Counted from the stretch's first letter, positions 37,444-47,784 are shown. The stretch is 64,000 nucleotides of DNA from Helicobacter suis HS1 (GCF_026000295.1 NZ_AP026769.1:620001-684000); one strand, 5' to 3'. Made by a program: numbers and translations. Notes: a model not told the origin generated them from the sequence alone.

Positions 37444-38079
37444 TTACTCCTCCTCTGAGAAATCCCTTAATTGCATTTGTCGGATATGAGCGCTGTGAGC
37501 CTGTGATGTTAAAAAAAAGCCACTTAGTTCTATGTCCCCCTCTATCATCTCCCTAATAATGGTATAAACGCGCGGAAAAGCCATGCTAAAATCTGGTTTG
37601 TTAACCCGCTCTAACTCTAAATAATAATCATACATGGCCTTATAGCCCTTGCGTGGGGCGCTGCTGCCGATTGCTAAAATAGCTTCTCTTAGTAGTTCTT
37701 TGTTTACTTTGGTTTTTCTTTTATAGTAGTCTAGGCGCTTCTCACTCACATGATAGGTTCTTTTTGGATCAAAATTAAGCTTATGTTCTTTGAAGTACTT
37801 GCGCCATTCACCCAGCTTGCTAAGCCATTTCATTAGTCTTGATTGTCGCACTTCAGCCCCGCGTGTTTCATACAAGACATGCAAAACAAGCGCGGGCGCT
37901 ATCTCACGGCGGCATTGATCAATAAATGATATTAGGCGGTATTTTTCCTCAAAGGTAAAATGTCTTTTTGTTATATCAAAGTCCGCCATTTCTTGGCGTA
38001 CATACTTTTCTACCTCTTTGATCTCAGCGTTTCTAGGATTATAAGGGTTGTAGGCTGCTTGCATGGCAGAACAATACAC
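37444..38079 (-). CDS. Phage-region hypothetical protein
   Basis: 211 residues, charged, mainly helical (KYRLISFIDQCRREIAPALVLHVLYETRG; KRKTKVNKELLREAILAIG). The layout suggests a DNA-binding or replication-related protein, but I recognise no family. It converges on the Mor-like gene with 16 bases between them and marks the right border of the prophage remnant. The 189 bases between it and yggS hold no gene. Confidence 0.6.
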   Translation of the reverse strand: MYCSAMQAAYNPYNPRNAEIKEVEKYVRQEMADFDITKRHFTFEEKYRLISFIDQCRREIAPALVLHVLYETRGAEVRQSRLMKWLSKLGEWRKYFKEHKLNFDPKRTYHVSEKRLDYYKRKTKVNKELLREAILAIGSSAPRKGYKAMYDYYLELERVNKPDFSMAFPRVYTIIREMIEGDIELSGFFLTSQAHSAHIRQMQLRDFSEEE

Positions 38080-38268
38080 AATGGGGAGTAAAACACCCCT
38101 TCTTTAAGGGAGGGCTTTTTAACTAAAGGCCTCAACAGCTAGCATAAAAGGCTTGTGTTTGCGCTTACAAGGCTATTTCTGTAGCGCGTGGGTAGTCTTA
38201 ACCCAACTAAGATTACAAAGTGCTCAGGGCTTTATCCTAAGATCGCGTGACTAGATAAAGTTTTTTAA

Positions 38269-38916
38269 TTAATTTTCAAATAACGCATTCCCAATACGCA
38301 CCATATTAGACCCGCAGGCAATGGCGATTTCAAAATCTCCACTCATGCCCATAGATAAAATCTGAGCATGGGGTAATTGATCAAATAATTTTTTGGCTTT
38401 TTTAAAAACACTTTCTGTTTGTACTCTAGTTGCATTAAGAGGGCCAATAACCATAAGACCTTTTAAGTGGATTTGTGGGCAAGTTTGGCTAATAGTTAAA
38501 TAGGTTTGTAGGGCTAAATTAGGACTGATACCACTCTTACTAGATTCTTCTGCAATATTGACTTGTAAAAGGGCGTTAAGAGGTTCTTTAGCACGAGTTT
38601 GGATCGCCTCAGCCAATTCTAAAGAGTGCAAACTATGTAAAAGAGTGGGTTTTAAGGCTAGAAGTTTGTTGATTTTATTGTGCTGTAAGACTCCTAACAT
38701 GTGCCACTCTAAGGGTAGGTCTTGCAAGGCATTAGATTTAGTTTGATAATCCTGAATTTTATTTTCTCCAAAAGCGCATTGGCCACAGGCATAAAGGGCT
38801 TTAATTTGTTCTATGGTGGCGTATTTAGAGACGGCGATGAGTTGTACGGGGTGGTTAGAATGGCTGGCTTTTTCAATCCGTATAAGAAGTTGTTCTAGTT
38901 TTTTTCTAAAATCCAT
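38269..38916 (-). CDS. yggS: Pyridoxal phosphate homeostasis protein (YggS/PROSC)
   Basis: About 215 residues from the ATG at 38916 (AAGGG upstream). LIAVSKYATIEQIKALYACG carries the PLP lysine (SK), and FGENKIQDYQTK, WHMLGVLQHNKI, LLQVNIAEESSKSG and LSMGMSGDFEIAIACGSNMVRIG are the family blocks. It binds PLP without enzymatic activity and buffers B6. The start overlaps the ubiD end. The gene order with ubiD-serA matches H. pylori (from memory). Confidence 0.9.
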   Translation of the reverse strand: MDFRKKLEQLLIRIEKASHSNHPVQLIAVSKYATIEQIKALYACGQCAFGENKIQDYQTKSNALQDLPLEWHMLGVLQHNKINKLLALKPTLLHSLHSLELAEAIQTRAKEPLNALLQVNIAEESSKSGISPNLALQTYLTISQTCPQIHLKGLMVIGPLNATRVQTESVFKKAKKLFDQLPHAQILSMGMSGDFEIAIACGSNMVRIGNALFEN

Positions 38917-38917
38917 A

Positions 38918-40735
38918 TTAACCCTTAGGAGAGGTATAAATGTGATAGTGTTTATAAAGTGCATCGCTTAAAGGGGGAATGAGATTTTGCTTAGCTAGCT
39001 TTTCAAGCACTTTTAAAGAACAATCCGTCTCTCTAGGCCATGTGCGTTTGTGCTCCTGTATATTTTTATCTGTAGCGTCTATGCAAATTAAAGAGGCGCT
39101 TAACCAAATATCTCGCTGGGCGTCTATATTATTAACCACACGCCAAAGTAGCATGTAGGGGTTATTTAAATCGTTTTTGCATGCATCTACTAGAATGATT
39201 GCGCTAAGGTGGGGATAGAGGGGCTCTAAATTTTTAAGCTCAGAATTAAGCGGGTTTGTTTTAGCCACCCCTACTAGTACAATGGGGTTTTTAGTGTGTG
39301 TGCCGTATTGCTTTAAAGTTTGGATAGAGGGCATAAGAATTTGTAAGCGTTCTAAAAGAATATCATCATTTAAAGGGGTTTTAGGGTGGGGGGTGATCTC
39401 TAGGGCATCTATGCCTAATTTACCCCCAAAGGCATAATCAGGGCTAGCATGATCGAGGGCATCACAGATACCTTGTGTGATAATTGTTTTAGCTAGATTA
39501 AGATGATTTAAAATGTATTCAAAAATAGCCGGGTAGTTGGTTAATGCGGGCGCATCTGCACCTACAAAAATGGCGTGTTTAACAAAACTCATCTGGCCTG
39601 TACCCCAAAAGTGGTGCATGATTTGGCTAGCATGTCCGGGATAACTGGGCTTTATTTTTACTAGGATAAAGTTATGAAATACCCCATTTTCTGGCATGTG
39701 ATAATCCAGTAAACCATGCGCACTTTTTTGTAAAATGGGTAAGAAGAGTCGTTCTGTAAAAAAACCCATGTATTTATCCTCAACTGGAGGCTTACCCACC
39801 ACGCTAGCTAAATAAATGGGATTTTGCTTTAAAGCTAAGGCGCTCACTTCTAGCACGGGGTAGGGCTCTTTGGGGGTGTAAAATCCGGTGTGATCGCCAA
39901 AAGGACCTTCTAAACGCAACTCATTAACATCTACCCACCCCTCAAGGATAATATCTGCATCTATGGGTACACAAAGTGGATTAGTTTTACAAGGCATGAG
40001 CAAAGCGCGCTTATTTCTTAATAGCCCGTAAAGAGCTAGCTCAAACATTCCATAAGGCAAGGGCGCTTGTCCACACCAAGTATAAAGTACATCGCCTCCA
40101 ATAGCCACACTCACAGGCATTTTTACCCCTGCTTGTTTATAGGCATGGAAAAAGTGGTTAGCATCTTTATGGATTTGCCAATGCAAACCTAAATGATTTT
40201 GATCATAAACTTGTAGACGATAAAGCCCTAAGTTTTGGTGTTTGCCATCTAAGCTTTTAGTATAAACTTGCCCCATAGTGATAAAGGGAGCAGCATCTTC
40301 CTCCCAAGTGGTTAGAATGGGCAATTGATAAAGATTGATCTCTGCATCTAAAAAATAGCGGTGAGAAGATGGCCTTTTAGAGATTTTAGGCAGGGTGTGA
40401 TACAACGCGCCTAGATTTTTAAGACAAAACCATAAATCTTTCAAATTCTTAGGTTTTTTTAAATTGAGTAGGGTTTGGAGTTGTTGTCTGCAGGCCTCAA
40501 TGGGTCTATTTAAAATTATCTCTAAACGCTCTTTTGAGCCAAAAACATTCATTAAAACAGGAATATCAAAAACGAAATTATCTTTAATGGGTTTATTAAA
40601 GAGTAAAGCCTGTCCACCTTTGGGTTTTTTAGCCTCAATGTAGGCAATATGGGGGATTTCTAATCTAGTATCTAGGGGCGTATCAATAACGCGCAAAGCT
40701 TTAATGGCTTGTAATTTAGCAACGAGTTCGTGCAA
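38918..40735 (-). CDS. UbiD-family decarboxylase, probably in menaquinone synthesis
   Basis: 605 residues of the UbiD/PrFMN-dependent decarboxylase family: SVAIGGDVLYTWCGQAPLPYG, ILEGWVDVNELRLEGPFGDHTGFY (the ELRLEGPFGDHTG block with catalytic Glu/Asp) and YKHYHIYT near the end. In Helicobacter, which makes menaquinone by the futalosine route, a UbiD homologue is the likely MqnL-type decarboxylase. It needs prenylated FMN from UbiX (not in window). It starts one base before the serA stop region. Confidence 0.85.
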   Translation of the reverse strand: MHELVAKLQAIKALRVIDTPLDTRLEIPHIAYIEAKKPKGGQALLFNKPIKDNFVFDIPVLMNVFGSKERLEIILNRPIEACRQQLQTLLNLKKPKNLKDLWFCLKNLGALYHTLPKISKRPSSHRYFLDAEINLYQLPILTTWEEDAAPFITMGQVYTKSLDGKHQNLGLYRLQVYDQNHLGLHWQIHKDANHFFHAYKQAGVKMPVSVAIGGDVLYTWCGQAPLPYGMFELALYGLLRNKRALLMPCKTNPLCVPIDADIILEGWVDVNELRLEGPFGDHTGFYTPKEPYPVLEVSALALKQNPIYLASVVGKPPVEDKYMGFFTERLFLPILQKSAHGLLDYHMPENGVFHNFILVKIKPSYPGHASQIMHHFWGTGQMSFVKHAIFVGADAPALTNYPAIFEYILNHLNLAKTIITQGICDALDHASPDYAFGGKLGIDALEITPHPKTPLNDDILLERLQILMPSIQTLKQYGTHTKNPIVLVGVAKTNPLNSELKNLEPLYPHLSAIILVDACKNDLNNPYMLLWRVVNNIDAQRDIWLSASLICIDATDKNIQEHKRTWPRETDCSLKVLEKLAKQNLIPPLSDALYKHYHIYTSPKG

Positions 40736-42310
40736 TTAAATAGAAACCAAGCACACGCTTAAGCAATAGGGGATTTCTTGCAAAGCGTGTAAAATTTTAG
40801 GGCTAATAGAGGCATCTACTAAAATAACAGCTAAAGCCTCTTGTTTGCTATTACGGCCTAAACGGAAGTCAGCAATGTTAATATCATACTTAGCTAGGGT
40901 TTGGCCTACATTGCCAATCACTCCGGGTTTGTCTGTATTTTTAAATAAGATCATCGTCCCCTGAGGCTTAACATCCATTTCAAAGCCATTGATATTAGTA
41001 ATTTTTAATAAATTATCCGCAAAGACCGTCCCGCTTACTTGGGTAGTTTGGCTAGGGCTACTCATGCATAGCGTGATTAAATTAGTATAAGGCGTGGCAT
41101 CTTCTAAAGTTTTGATACTAAGGGTGATATTGCGCTCTTTAGCAATAAAAGGGGCATTAACATAATTGACTTTCTCGCCTAGAGTTGGCTTAAGTAAACC
41201 CATAAGCGCAAAGGTAAGTAGCGAATTAGAATATTCTTTAATAGGACCAGCTAAAATTAACTCTAATCCATTGCACGCATCTTTATTAATTTGTGAACAA
41301 AGAAAGCCTAGTTTTTGGGTGAGGGATAAATAAGGTTTAGCATAGGGGGCGATGTTTTCTTGAATGGGGATATTTAGCGCATTAGGATAACTACTCCCTC
41401 TTAGTGCTTCTAAAGCAGCTTGGATAGCCTGCAAAGCGATTTGTTCTTGAGATTCTAGCGTGTTAGCGCCAATATGAGGAGTTACATAGACATTTTCTAG
41501 GTCTAAAAGCGGGTTATTAATCCCGGGTTCTTTGCTAAAGACATCAAGCCCTAACCAGCGTATTTTGTGAGATTTAAGAGCATTATAAAGCGCCGTCTCA
41601 TTATAAAGCCCCCCTCTAGCACAATTAATTAAAATCACCCCCTCTTTCATCTGCGCAATTTGCTCTGCATCAATAATATTAATGGTTTCTTGGTTTTTAG
41701 GGGTGTGGATTGTGATAATATCGCAGGCTAAAATATCGTTAAAGTTTTTAGTATAAATCACGCCTAAATCGGTGGCTTTGGATTTGGAAATATAAGGATC
41801 GTAGGTATACACTTCCATACCAAAGGCTAGTGCACGCACCCCCACACGCGAACCAATATTGCCAAAACCAATAATGCCCAATTTCTTACCAAAAAGCTCT
41901 GTGCCATACCAATCCTCGCGTTTCCAAAGCCGTTTAAGTTTAAGCTGAGCATTAGCCCCGGGGAAACAACGCACCGCATTTAATAAATGCGCCATAGTGA
42001 GCTCTACGGCAGCAATAGTGTTAGCTGTGGGTACATTCATCACCACAATCCCTCTTTGTGAGCAATACTGTATATCCACATTATCCACCCCCACGCCAGC
42101 CCTTACCACTGCCTTAAGCGTATGTGCTTCTTTTAACATAGAGGCATTAATAGCAGTCATGCTACGGGTGATGAGTACATGAGCATCTTTAATCGCTAAG
42201 GGCAGTTCATCTTTAGGGAGGTTAGAATAATCTACAAAGGTAAAATCTCGCTGCTCTTGTAAAAGTTTTAACCCCTTTGGGTGGATAGGATCACAGATAG
42301 CAATGTGCAC
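40736..42310 (-). CDS. serA: D-3-phosphoglycerate dehydrogenase
   Basis: 524 residues, first step of the phosphorylated serine pathway. The NAD-binding motif GIIGFGNIGSRVG is at about residues 143-155. Catalytic residues are in NCARGGLYNETAL (Arg) and TPHIGANTLESQEQ (His). An intervening domain and a C-terminal ACT domain (TMILFKNTDKPGVIGNVGQTL…) complete the long form, with serine feedback probable. It directly precedes ubiD and follows the anchored hypothetical gene by nine bases. Confidence 0.94.
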   Translation of the reverse strand: MHIAICDPIHPKGLKLLQEQRDFTFVDYSNLPKDELPLAIKDAHVLITRSMTAINASMLKEAHTLKAVVRAGVGVDNVDIQYCSQRGIVVMNVPTANTIAAVELTMAHLLNAVRCFPGANAQLKLKRLWKREDWYGTELFGKKLGIIGFGNIGSRVGVRALAFGMEVYTYDPYISKSKATDLGVIYTKNFNDILACDIITIHTPKNQETINIIDAEQIAQMKEGVILINCARGGLYNETALYNALKSHKIRWLGLDVFSKEPGINNPLLDLENVYVTPHIGANTLESQEQIALQAIQAALEALRGSSYPNALNIPIQENIAPYAKPYLSLTQKLGFLCSQINKDACNGLELILAGPIKEYSNSLLTFALMGLLKPTLGEKVNYVNAPFIAKERNITLSIKTLEDATPYTNLITLCMSSPSQTTQVSGTVFADNLLKITNINGFEMDVKPQGTMILFKNTDKPGVIGNVGQTLAKYDINIADFRLGRNSKQEALAVILVDASISPKILHALQEIPYCLSVCLVSI

Positions 42311-42319
42311 GGTTATCCT

Positions 42320-42844
42320 TTAATCAAATTCATAGGGAATTTGGTAGTATTTAAGATCATCTAAAAATTGTTTAGCCGTACTAGGCAGATAGATAATTAA
42401 AGTTGTCTTTTTATCCTTTTGATCCATCGCAAAATCCACATGTTTAGCTTTAAGAATTTCATGCAAACAAAAAAGTTTATAGGTATCTAAATTCCTCACT
42501 AATAATTTGCGTCTGGGGACATTATCTAAAAATTCAATGGCTAGTTTGCGTTCCACAACAGGGTAGCTAAAATCCTCTTTTCCTTCAGCAAATCGGATAT
42601 GGTTTTCGTGTAAAGATTTGACAAAGGAACTCTTATTTTCTGCACTTGTTGAATCTTGTTGGTTTAAATCAGATTGCTGGTTTGTGATACCTAAAAGCGT
42701 AGAATACACATTTACACCAAAAGAAGATCCTGATGCAGGCCTTTTGCCTTCATAGATATAGGTTTTATAGCCAAGATAGGCCACCACAGCTAAGGCGACG
42801 CACGCCATAAACCCAAGCATTAATGAGCGAATTATAGCGCGCAT
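42320..42844 (-). CDS. Membrane-anchored hypothetical protein between rpsA and serA
   Basis: 174 residues: one N-terminal membrane helix (about residues 8-28), then a probably periplasmic domain with RKLAIEFLDNVPRRKLLVRNLDTYKLFCLHEILKAKHVDFAM. It matches in position a hypothetical gene between rpsA and serA in H. pylori. Conserved, but without known function. Confidence 0.65.
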   Translation of the reverse strand: MRAIIRSLMLGFMACVALAVVAYLGYKTYIYEGKRPASGSSFGVNVYSTLLGITNQQSDLNQQDSTSAENKSSFVKSLHENHIRFAEGKEDFSYPVVERKLAIEFLDNVPRRKLLVRNLDTYKLFCLHEILKAKHVDFAMDQKDKKTTLIIYLPSTAKQFLDDLKYYQIPYEFD

Positions 42845-42852
42845 AGCTCAGT

Positions 42853-44516
42853 TTAAAGTTTTCCTACTAGTTTATCTCCTAGTGTCATCTTGGTATTTGT
42901 ATTAAAAGCGTGTAATTGTTCTTGCTCTTTCTTGCGCTCTAAGCGACTCACAGAAGCGCGGACTCTATGGTGATTTTTTTCAATAGCAACCACTACACCG
43001 GCAACACTATCGCCCATTTTAATTTCCTCTTTTTTGAGTGGGTATAAATCCTCTGTTTTGATGAGTACATCAATGTGATCCACGCTTACAAAAATCCCAA
43101 AATCTTTCATGCCAACTACTTTACCCTCAATCACATCTCCAACGCGGTACTTTTGGCTAAATTTTTCCACAGGGGAGGGCTGGGCAAACTTCATTTCTAA
43201 AGAAATTTTTTCCTCCTCTTTGTTGATCCTTAAGATTTTTGTCTGAATCACATCTCCGATTTTAAAGTGTTCTTTGCACTTTTTGTCTTGTTCCCAAAAC
43301 GCATCTTTATTATGCAAGAGCCCATCTACACCCCCTAAGTTGATAAAAGCGCCAAAATCTGTTAGGGTTGCAACCTTGCCCTCAACCAAATCCCCCACGC
43401 GGTATTTTGAAACAAATTCATTAAAGGGTTTATCAGAAAGTTGCTTGAGAGACACCCGTAAACGGCGGTTTTTGCTATCAATTTCAATGATTTTTACATC
43501 AATTTCTTGGTTTAAAGACAAATAATCTTGGGGGTGTTTGACATCTTTATTCCAAGAGATTTCAGAGATGTGTAAAAAGCCCTCAATATCATTACCAATA
43601 TCTACAAATACGCCATAACTCTCAATATTGCTCACCACAACTTTAATGGCATAACCTACTTTTAGCTTAGTTTGGATTTCATTCCAAGGATTTTCAATGG
43701 TGGCTTTAACAGAGAGTAAAAGGCGTCTCTTTTTTTCATCATAAGAGAGAGCTCTAACTTGCACAGCATCGCCTTCTTTAAAATACTTAGCCGGGTTAGT
43801 GGAGCCGCGATGGGTAATTTCTGTGTAGTGTACCAACCCTTCTACACCCTCTACCTCTACAAAGGCGCCAAAACTTGTAACGCTTTTGACTATACCCGTA
43901 TAAATAGCTCCCGATTCAACAAGTTTTTGGGATTGCTCATGTTGGTATTTGCTATACACATCAAAAAAGCGCTTACGAGAGACAGAAATTGATCCATTCC
44001 CGGATTAATGGCTATAATGCATGCCTTAATATGTTTGCCACAATGTTTACTTTCTCTTTTTAAAGAGGATTGGGACTTAGATAAGAAATATTCCACACCC
44101 TCTGCATCTGTTATAATATAACCGCCCTTATTTTCTCTGGTGATCTTGCCTTCTATAATCTTGTCTTTATAATCTTCGCCTAAAGCTTGGATTTTTTCTT
44201 GGTTTTTTATAAAAGACAAGGCGCGTTTGTAAGAAACACTGGGTTTTTCACCCTTTTGAGAGACATAAACCTGAATGGGATTATTAACCTCAAATAGCAA
44301 ACGACCCTCGCTGTCTTTAATTTCACTTAATGCCAAACGCCCCTCTGTTTTGCCCCCTACACTCACCATAGCATAGCCCTCAGATTCATTAATAGAAACA
44401 ACCACGCCCTCTTTTAGCGCCCCTTTTTGTTCAATCTCTTCAGTGTGCATATATTCCTTCATGTATTCTTGAAATTCCTTAGACTCATTGTCTAGGAATT
44501 CTAATTTTTTGCTCAT
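42853..44516 (-). pseudogene. rpsA: 30S ribosomal protein S1, one-base frameshift
   Basis: The full gene would be about 555 codons with six S1 domains, as usual. The start at 44516 (MSKKLEF) follows AAGG. The upstream part (44516 to ~44000) and the downstream part (~44000 to 42853) are in different frames. The first reads …ACIIAINPG then junk; the other frame supplies the expected SISVSRKRFFDVYSKYQ. Adding one base at the C run 43999-44001 restores INPGNGSISVSRKRFF. S1 binds mRNA on the 30S subunit and is essential in most Gram-negatives. A consensus error is therefore more likely than a real mutation. Confidence 0.85.
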
Positions 44517-44588
44517 AAACAACCTTCCAAAAATAATATTCAGCGCATTATAACCCTTATTTACTTACAATTGGTAAAAAGGCCAAAG

Positions 44589-45440
44589 ATGGGTGTTACT
44601 CTTATGAGGAATGTCTACTTTAAAACGGTTTCTCTTATCGTTACAACTTATAACCAAGAAGCGCATTTAAGTCTAGTGTTAGATTCAATTTTGCATTTAG
44701 TTGTCTTCCCTAATGAGGTGTTAATCGCTGATGATGGGAGTGAGCAATCCACCGCGCTTTTAATTAAGAGCTATGTTTCTTCTTTTAAACAAAAAGGCAT
44801 ATCACTCAAACATATTTGGCAAGAAGATTCAGGTTTTAGAGTTGCTAAGAGTCGTAATAATGCCATTTTAGAAGCGCGTGGAGAGTACATTGTTATCATA
44901 GATACAGATACCATCCTTAGCCCTCTATTCATCTACGATCATTTATACTTTGCCCACCCTAAAGTTTTATTGCAAGGAGGGCGGATTTTTTTAACACAAC
45001 AAGAGAGTCAAAAGATTTTAAGCCAAAGAGATCTGTCTTTGACCCATTCTAAGAGGTCTTATAAAAATTACCGCAATCTAGCTCTAGCCTATCTTGTTTA
45101 TAAATGCCACCAAATCACGCGCCATATTTTTCAAAAGAAAACCATGATTAAGGGCGTTCGTAGCGCCAACATGAGTTTTAGTAAAAAAGATTTTTTAGCC
45201 ATTGATGGGTTTAATGAAAACTTTATTGGCTGGGGCAGAGAGGATAGCGAATTTGTTGCCCGTTTTCTTTTTAATCAAGGTGTGATGAAAATACTCAAAT
45301 TCTGCGCGATAACCTACCATGTTTGCCACAAGGAAAATAAGCGCGATCTCCTCCAAGAAAACCACATCCGCTACTTACAGACCTTGCAAAAACAAAGGAT
45401 TAGTTGGAGAGAGTCTAAAACTCTATCTTATCCGAGTTAA
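44589..45440 (+). CDS. Family 2 glycosyltransferase
   Basis: About 283 residues from the ATG at 44589, which has AAAGG upstream (the TTG at 44571 and ATG at 44604 are alternatives). The GT-A nucleotide-binding core is SLIVTTYNQEAHLSLVLDS, EVLIADDGS and IVIIDTDT (DxD), followed by the galactosyltransferase-type C-terminal block GFNENFIGWGREDSEFVARFLFNQG. It probably adds a sugar in LPS or capsule synthesis. It overlaps the convergent LPP20-like gene by 26 bases. Confidence 0.83.
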   Translation: MGVTLMRNVYFKTVSLIVTTYNQEAHLSLVLDSILHLVVFPNEVLIADDGSEQSTALLIKSYVSSFKQKGISLKHIWQEDSGFRVAKSRNNAILEARGEYIVIIDTDTILSPLFIYDHLYFAHPKVLLQGGRIFLTQQESQKILSQRDLSLTHSKRSYKNYRNLALAYLVYKCHQITRHIFQKKTMIKGVRSANMSFSKKDFLAIDGFNENFIGWGREDSEFVARFLFNQGVMKILKFCAITYHVCHKENKRDLLQENHIRYLQTLQKQRISWRESKTLSYPS

Positions 45441-46350
45441 CATCAGCCGTACCCGCCCCCACGCCATTTTGATAATTCCTCATTTGTTTAAACACTTGGG
45501 CTTTAGTGCGCTCAATTGCAGCCCCACGGGTGTTTTGATCGGCATTGATGTGTTTAGAATAAATAATATCCCCTTGACAATTTTTAATGTTAATGTCTAG
45601 CCCGATATGAAACTGCCCATTGCCCTCACTGGTATAAATCTTATTTTCAATGCGGTAATACCCCGGATCACTAGTCTGCTGGATAAAGCGGGCATATTGA
45701 CCGGTGATGGCATCGCTAATTTCATTATCCGCTCCATTGCTAAATACAAGATTGGCCTTAGGCTTGGGGCTATTATCCTTGATGATGTTTTGGTAAAACT
45801 TGACAGGCATATAAGCACGGCCATAGGCACTCAATATTTCTTGCAAAGGCAATAACTTATCCAAAACGCTTTGGATTTGCTGTTTTTGCTTGATAAAAAT
45901 ACCCCGACACCCTTTAGCCGGCTTTAAAGGGGCTAGCGTGTTATAGGCCTCTGTATAGCGTTTAGATAAAAGATTTAAAAAGATATTTTTATCCAAACGC
46001 AAGCGGGTATAACACACATGTCTATAACATTCCTCCTTATCTGTCTGGACATTAACAAACTTAATAGAATCTACAATAAGTTGGATATTTTGGCTAGAAT
46101 GTTTTGTGATCTTTTTATCAATACGGGTGGTGTCGCTTGTGGTGTTACTAGAAACATGCACAGAGATACTACTAGCCAAATCATTGAGTGCCTTTTGCTT
46201 AGCCTCTTCTTTAGTATCTGCCATGCCACTCCCATAGAAATACCCTACCCCTTTAGGGGCATTTTGATACCAATGTGGCATTTGTGGAACTGCTTGGAGA
46301 ATGAGAGGTAAACTTAAAAGAGTCACCCAAGGTTTTTTTGCAACTAACAT
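45415..46350 (-). CDS. LPP20-domain secreted protein
   Basis: 311 residues. A signal peptide (LLSLPLILQAVPQ) is followed by PHWYQNAPKGVGYFYGSGMADTKEEAKQKALNDLASSIS, the hallmark of LPP20-like domains. The middle holds a Cys-containing segment (CYRHVCYTRLRLDKNIF). The rest is a beta-rich domain with a short Gly/Ala end. No lipobox Cys is seen, so it may be free in the periplasm. It lies next to the COG3014-like gene, a pairing I recall in Campylobacter and Helicobacter. Confidence 0.65.
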   Translation of the reverse strand: MLVAKKPWVTLLSLPLILQAVPQMPHWYQNAPKGVGYFYGSGMADTKEEAKQKALNDLASSISVHVSSNTTSDTTRIDKKITKHSSQNIQLIVDSIKFVNVQTDKEECYRHVCYTRLRLDKNIFLNLLSKRYTEAYNTLAPLKPAKGCRGIFIKQKQQIQSVLDKLLPLQEILSAYGRAYMPVKFYQNIIKDNSPKPKANLVFSNGADNEISDAITGQYARFIQQTSDPGYYRIENKIYTSEGNGQFHIGLDINIKNCQGDIIYSKHINADQNTRGAAIERTKAQVFKQMRNYQNGVGAGTADVNSDKIEF

Positions 46351-46401
46351 AAAAAACTCCCTTAAACTAGTCGCCTTATCCTAGCATAACTATAGTTAAC
46401 A

Positions 46402-47784
46402 TCACCACAAAGTCCGCACAATACTACCAAATTCAAAACTACGGATATAAAGAATATGGTTTTGGTTGGAACAATAGGTGTTAGGTTCTGGTGCAGTACT
46501 TGGTAGACAATGCTTGAAAGCAAAGGTATAAATATCTTGCCCATCTGCTTGGATATGCACGCGACTCTTATGAGAATTGCTTATGCGTAAGATGTAAATT
46601 TTATGGGGGAATACACTAGCAGAACGAATATCAGCAGAAGTACTCACAGCCGCATAAAGAGAGGAAAATAACCCCCCTAGCCGACCCAAATATTGATTAG
46701 ACACCGCTTCAATGCCTAATTTAAGCACACTTGAGGTAATGGCTCTTGTGAGGATATAGGGGAGTTGTTTTTTAAATTCGCTAGCAATTAAGCCATCTAA
46801 AAATAACAAAGGTTCAAATGCTTGTTGCTGGTTGTTGATTCGTAGGCTAAAGGAATTATGAAAATCACGGCCAACCTTGAGTTGTGGGAGGGCTAAACTG
46901 GCATCATAAATGCCATCAGGCGTGGGGAGAGGGATATTAATTTTAAATTCCTTTTTGGTGGCTTGTTTGCCATCTTCAATAAAAATCCATGTGAATCTAC
47001 TAGATGATGGGTGGGAAAAAAAGAGTAAATCCTCCCCTATAGTTGTAGAATGGCTGATTCCATAGGCCTCCTTGATATAATCTAGTCCCTTAGAGGTATC
47101 ATTATCTAGCGCAAAAAAAAGGCCAGAGAGATAGGAAACAACAGGGTTAATCAAATTGTCATATACAGGATCAACGCCAGTCTATCAAAGAGGAAAAAGA
47201 ACAGGCCTTATCCGCCCTAGAACAAGCTAAACAACAAGCTAGCCAAATTGTCTCAAATGCTAAACAAGAAGCCTATTTGCTCACCCAAAAATACGATCAG
47301 CAGTCTAAAGTTATGATTGAAAAATTGATTAAAAACTACCGCTCTATGCAAGAAAAAGAGGAGGAAAAAATGCAAGAAGAGGCGATTGCAGAGGTTTTAG
47401 ACACCCTCTTTAATGCTTCAGAAAACCGGTATAAGTGCGCACATTGTCATTAACAAAAACAGCCCCTACGGTGCTTAAAGATTTTGTAAGGAGGTTTTGG
47501 TGGTGGTTAAATCTAAATTCAGCCGCATCAAGTGCGTGCAAAGATTTAGAGTAATCCCCTTCCATTAAAGCACTCATTCCCTTTTGTAAATCCCATAATA
47601 AAATATTGCTATGGTTTTTTTTAGCCATTTTTTTAGAAAAGGCGTAGGCATTAGAGAAGAGAGAACCGGTGTAATAGAGCTGATCAAAATGCTGTAATTG
47701 TGCGCGACCTCCTGTACAACCGGTTAAAAACAACAAGAAAATAAAAGCCGTAGTTAATGCAATTCCTATTCTTCGTTTAGGCAT
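46402..47784 (-). pseudogene. COG3014-like lipoprotein gene with interior overwritten
   Basis: Two halves lie in the same frame exactly 210 codons apart. The N-terminal half (47784-47425) has a lipoprotein signal ending LFLTGC and a helical TPR-like region (MAKKNHSNILLWDLQKGMSAL, ALDAAEFRFNHHQNLL). The C-terminal half (to 46402) begins YDNLINPVVSYLSGLFFAL and ends in a beta-rich domain. Together with 87 missing codons they would give a 460-residue protein, the length expected for the family. The gap is occupied by 261 bp of atpF in the opposite orientation. Function unknown, outer-membrane lipoprotein inferred. Confidence 0.7.
47164..47424 (+). repeat. Displaced 261-bp copy of atpF 50198-50458
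   Basis: 261 identical bases by eye, same strand as atpF, offset 3034. It replaces 87 codons of the leftward COG3014-like gene without changing its frame or length. No direct repeats or IS ends are at the borders. Confidence 0.95.

Noticed and set aside
42853-43959. Independent S1-like protein of 368 residues
   Set aside because: It is the out-of-frame continuation of rpsA; one base restores the full S1 reading.
46402-47154. Independent 250-codon gene starting at 47154
   Set aside because: The frame continues natively upstream to the patch edge at 47163 and matches the frame of the lipoprotein half at 47784, so it is one gene interrupted.
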